Origin: Taudactylus pleione
Lineage: Eukaryota; Chordata; Amphibia; Anura; Myobatrachidae
Direction of reading: 5' to 3'
DNA length: 64,000 nt
Assembly: GCA_031769625.1 (NCBI GenBank)
Contig: JAUIMM010002007.1
Span: 186,001 to 250,000, forward strand
Made by a program: the position numbers and the translations under genes. The notes beneath the pieces are model-generated. The model saw nothing but the letters and a program-made list of their open reading frames with translations, searched no databases and was not told the origin of the DNA. Shown one piece after another: positions 63,385 to 64,000 of the stretch. Each line of letters begins with the position of its first letter. Within the stretch, counting starts at the first letter, position 1.

Positions 63385-64000
63385 TTAACACTGCACGCCA
63401 GCCCCCTGCGGGCCAGCCACACCACCGCTTGTGGCATCCCCACCCCCCTCCCTTCCACCCCCAGAGGGTACACCACCCTCCTCAGGGATCCCAGGGTCAG
63501 GGGCCTTGGCCACAAACTTTATGACCTGGCAGTGTACCCCACCACCAGTGCCACTTGGCCCGACCCCCGAGCTCTGGGATGACTCCACATCAGTCTCTTT
63601 GACTACCTCCTGCTGAACCGCCACTGTCTCCTCCATTGCCACCACCTCCTCCTTTCTCCTTTCCACCACCCTTCTTTCCATCGGGGCCAGAGTTTCCTTA
63701 TTTACCGCCTCTTCCCCCACCTCCGGGATTGACTCCCTTCTTTTTTTCCCGTCCCGGTGCCTCTCACTTTCTTTAAAAGACCTCTTTGTTTTTCTTTTGT
63801 TTTTTTTTGACACCAGATAACACTCTCCATCTTTCCTTATGATTTCCTCCTCATCAGAGGAGAAAACATCAAATTTATTTGATAACACCACTTGTGTTTC
63901 TGCATCTTTCTCTTTTATCCCCTTCCCTCCCCGCCTAACCTCCTGAAATGTCTCCTCCATTACCTCCTCCCTACTTTCAACATTTACCACCTCATCCTGC
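63385..64000 (-). CDS. LINE ORF1 of copy 2, C-terminal part only
   Basis: Open from the right edge of the window to the stop at 63385, about 204 codons. It corresponds to residues 801-1004 of the copy 1 ORF1, downstream of the zinc knuckles: the acidic stretch, the basic KKNKRKTKR and KKRR clusters, and the Gly-rich end. Compared with copy 1, six of the eight visible substitutions change an amino acid (N to K, T to A, V to E, A to V, E to K, G to S). The functional domains lie outside the window, so integrity of the whole ORF1 is unknown. Confidence 0.85.
   Translation of the reverse strand, partial: QDEVVNVESREEVMEETFQEVRRGGKGIKEKDAETQVVLSNKFDVFSSDEEEIIRKDGECYLVSKKNKRKTKRSFKESERHRDGKKRRESIPEVGEEAVNKETLAPMERRVVERRKEEVVAMEETVAVQQEVVKETDVESSQSSGVGPSGTGGGVHCQVIKFVAKAPDPGIPEEGGVPSGGGREGGGDATSGGVAGPQGAGVQC

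Larger units (their letters stand above)
59443..64000 (-). mobile_element. Tx1/L1-like LINE, copy 2 (cut by window edge)
   Basis: A second copy of the element at 15909-23052, same orientation, with 4558 bp inside the window. By eye, ORF2 differs from copy 1 by five substitutions and one deleted base in about 3.4 kb. The visible ORF1 tail differs by eight substitutions in about 0.6 kb. The two simple tracts in the 3' UTR are shorter. The 3' junction is at the same satellite nucleotide as copy 1 but in another monomer subtype. The 5' end and most of ORF1 are outside the window. Confidence 0.93.

Noticed and set aside
15909..64000. The two LINEs as one insertion copied by a large segmental duplication
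   Set aside because: Their immediate left satellite flanks belong to different monomer subtypes, each with its own uninterrupted relative (10107 and 54690). The unseen right flank of copy 2 would give the final test.

Overview
The window is animal, probably vertebrate, repeat DNA; fish or amphibian is an inference from the Tx1-like LINE type. No host gene, tRNA, rRNA, CRISPR array or bacterial feature is visible. It has two components: an AT-rich satellite of about 175-176 bp per monomer (about 52 kb, roughly 300 monomers), and two copies of one long non-LTR retrotransposon (LINE) embedded in it.

Layout: 1-15908 satellite; 15909-23052 complete LINE copy 1 (7144 bp, minus strand); 23053-59442 satellite; 59443-64000 LINE copy 2, same orientation, running off the right edge inside ORF1. 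Copy 1 has a 169-bp 5' leader, an open ORF1 (1004 aa; coiled coil, putative RNA-binding domain, three CCHC knuckles), a 66-bp spacer, an open ORF2 (1125 aa; APE-type endonuclease, reverse transcriptase with YADD, C-terminal CCHC) and a 516-bp AT-rich 3' UTR with no terminal poly(A). Copy 2 is nearly identical, but its ORF2 is broken by a one-base deletion near 62303.

The main observation is that both LINEs join the satellite at exactly the same nucleotide of the monomer, directly after GACAGAA on the plus strand, in the same orientation but in clearly different monomer subtypes. Copy 1 is flanked by GACAGAA on both sides, a 7-bp target-site duplication. Uninterrupted paralogues of both target sites occur elsewhere in the window. 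This points to a LINE whose endonuclease recognises a satellite monomer. Sequence-specific targeting is known in the Tx1 clade of L1-like elements (5S rDNA, U2 snRNA, microsatellites, another transposon); whether this satellite is a described target cannot be decided here.

The satellite has layered higher-order structure with tandem units of 4 (701 bp), 9 (1581 bp), 10 (1758 bp), 12 (2109 bp), 21 (3688 bp) and 40 (7031 bp) monomers, indicating repeated recent unequal exchange. The many 60-109 aa open frames in it are a by-product of the monomer sequence and are not annotated as genes.
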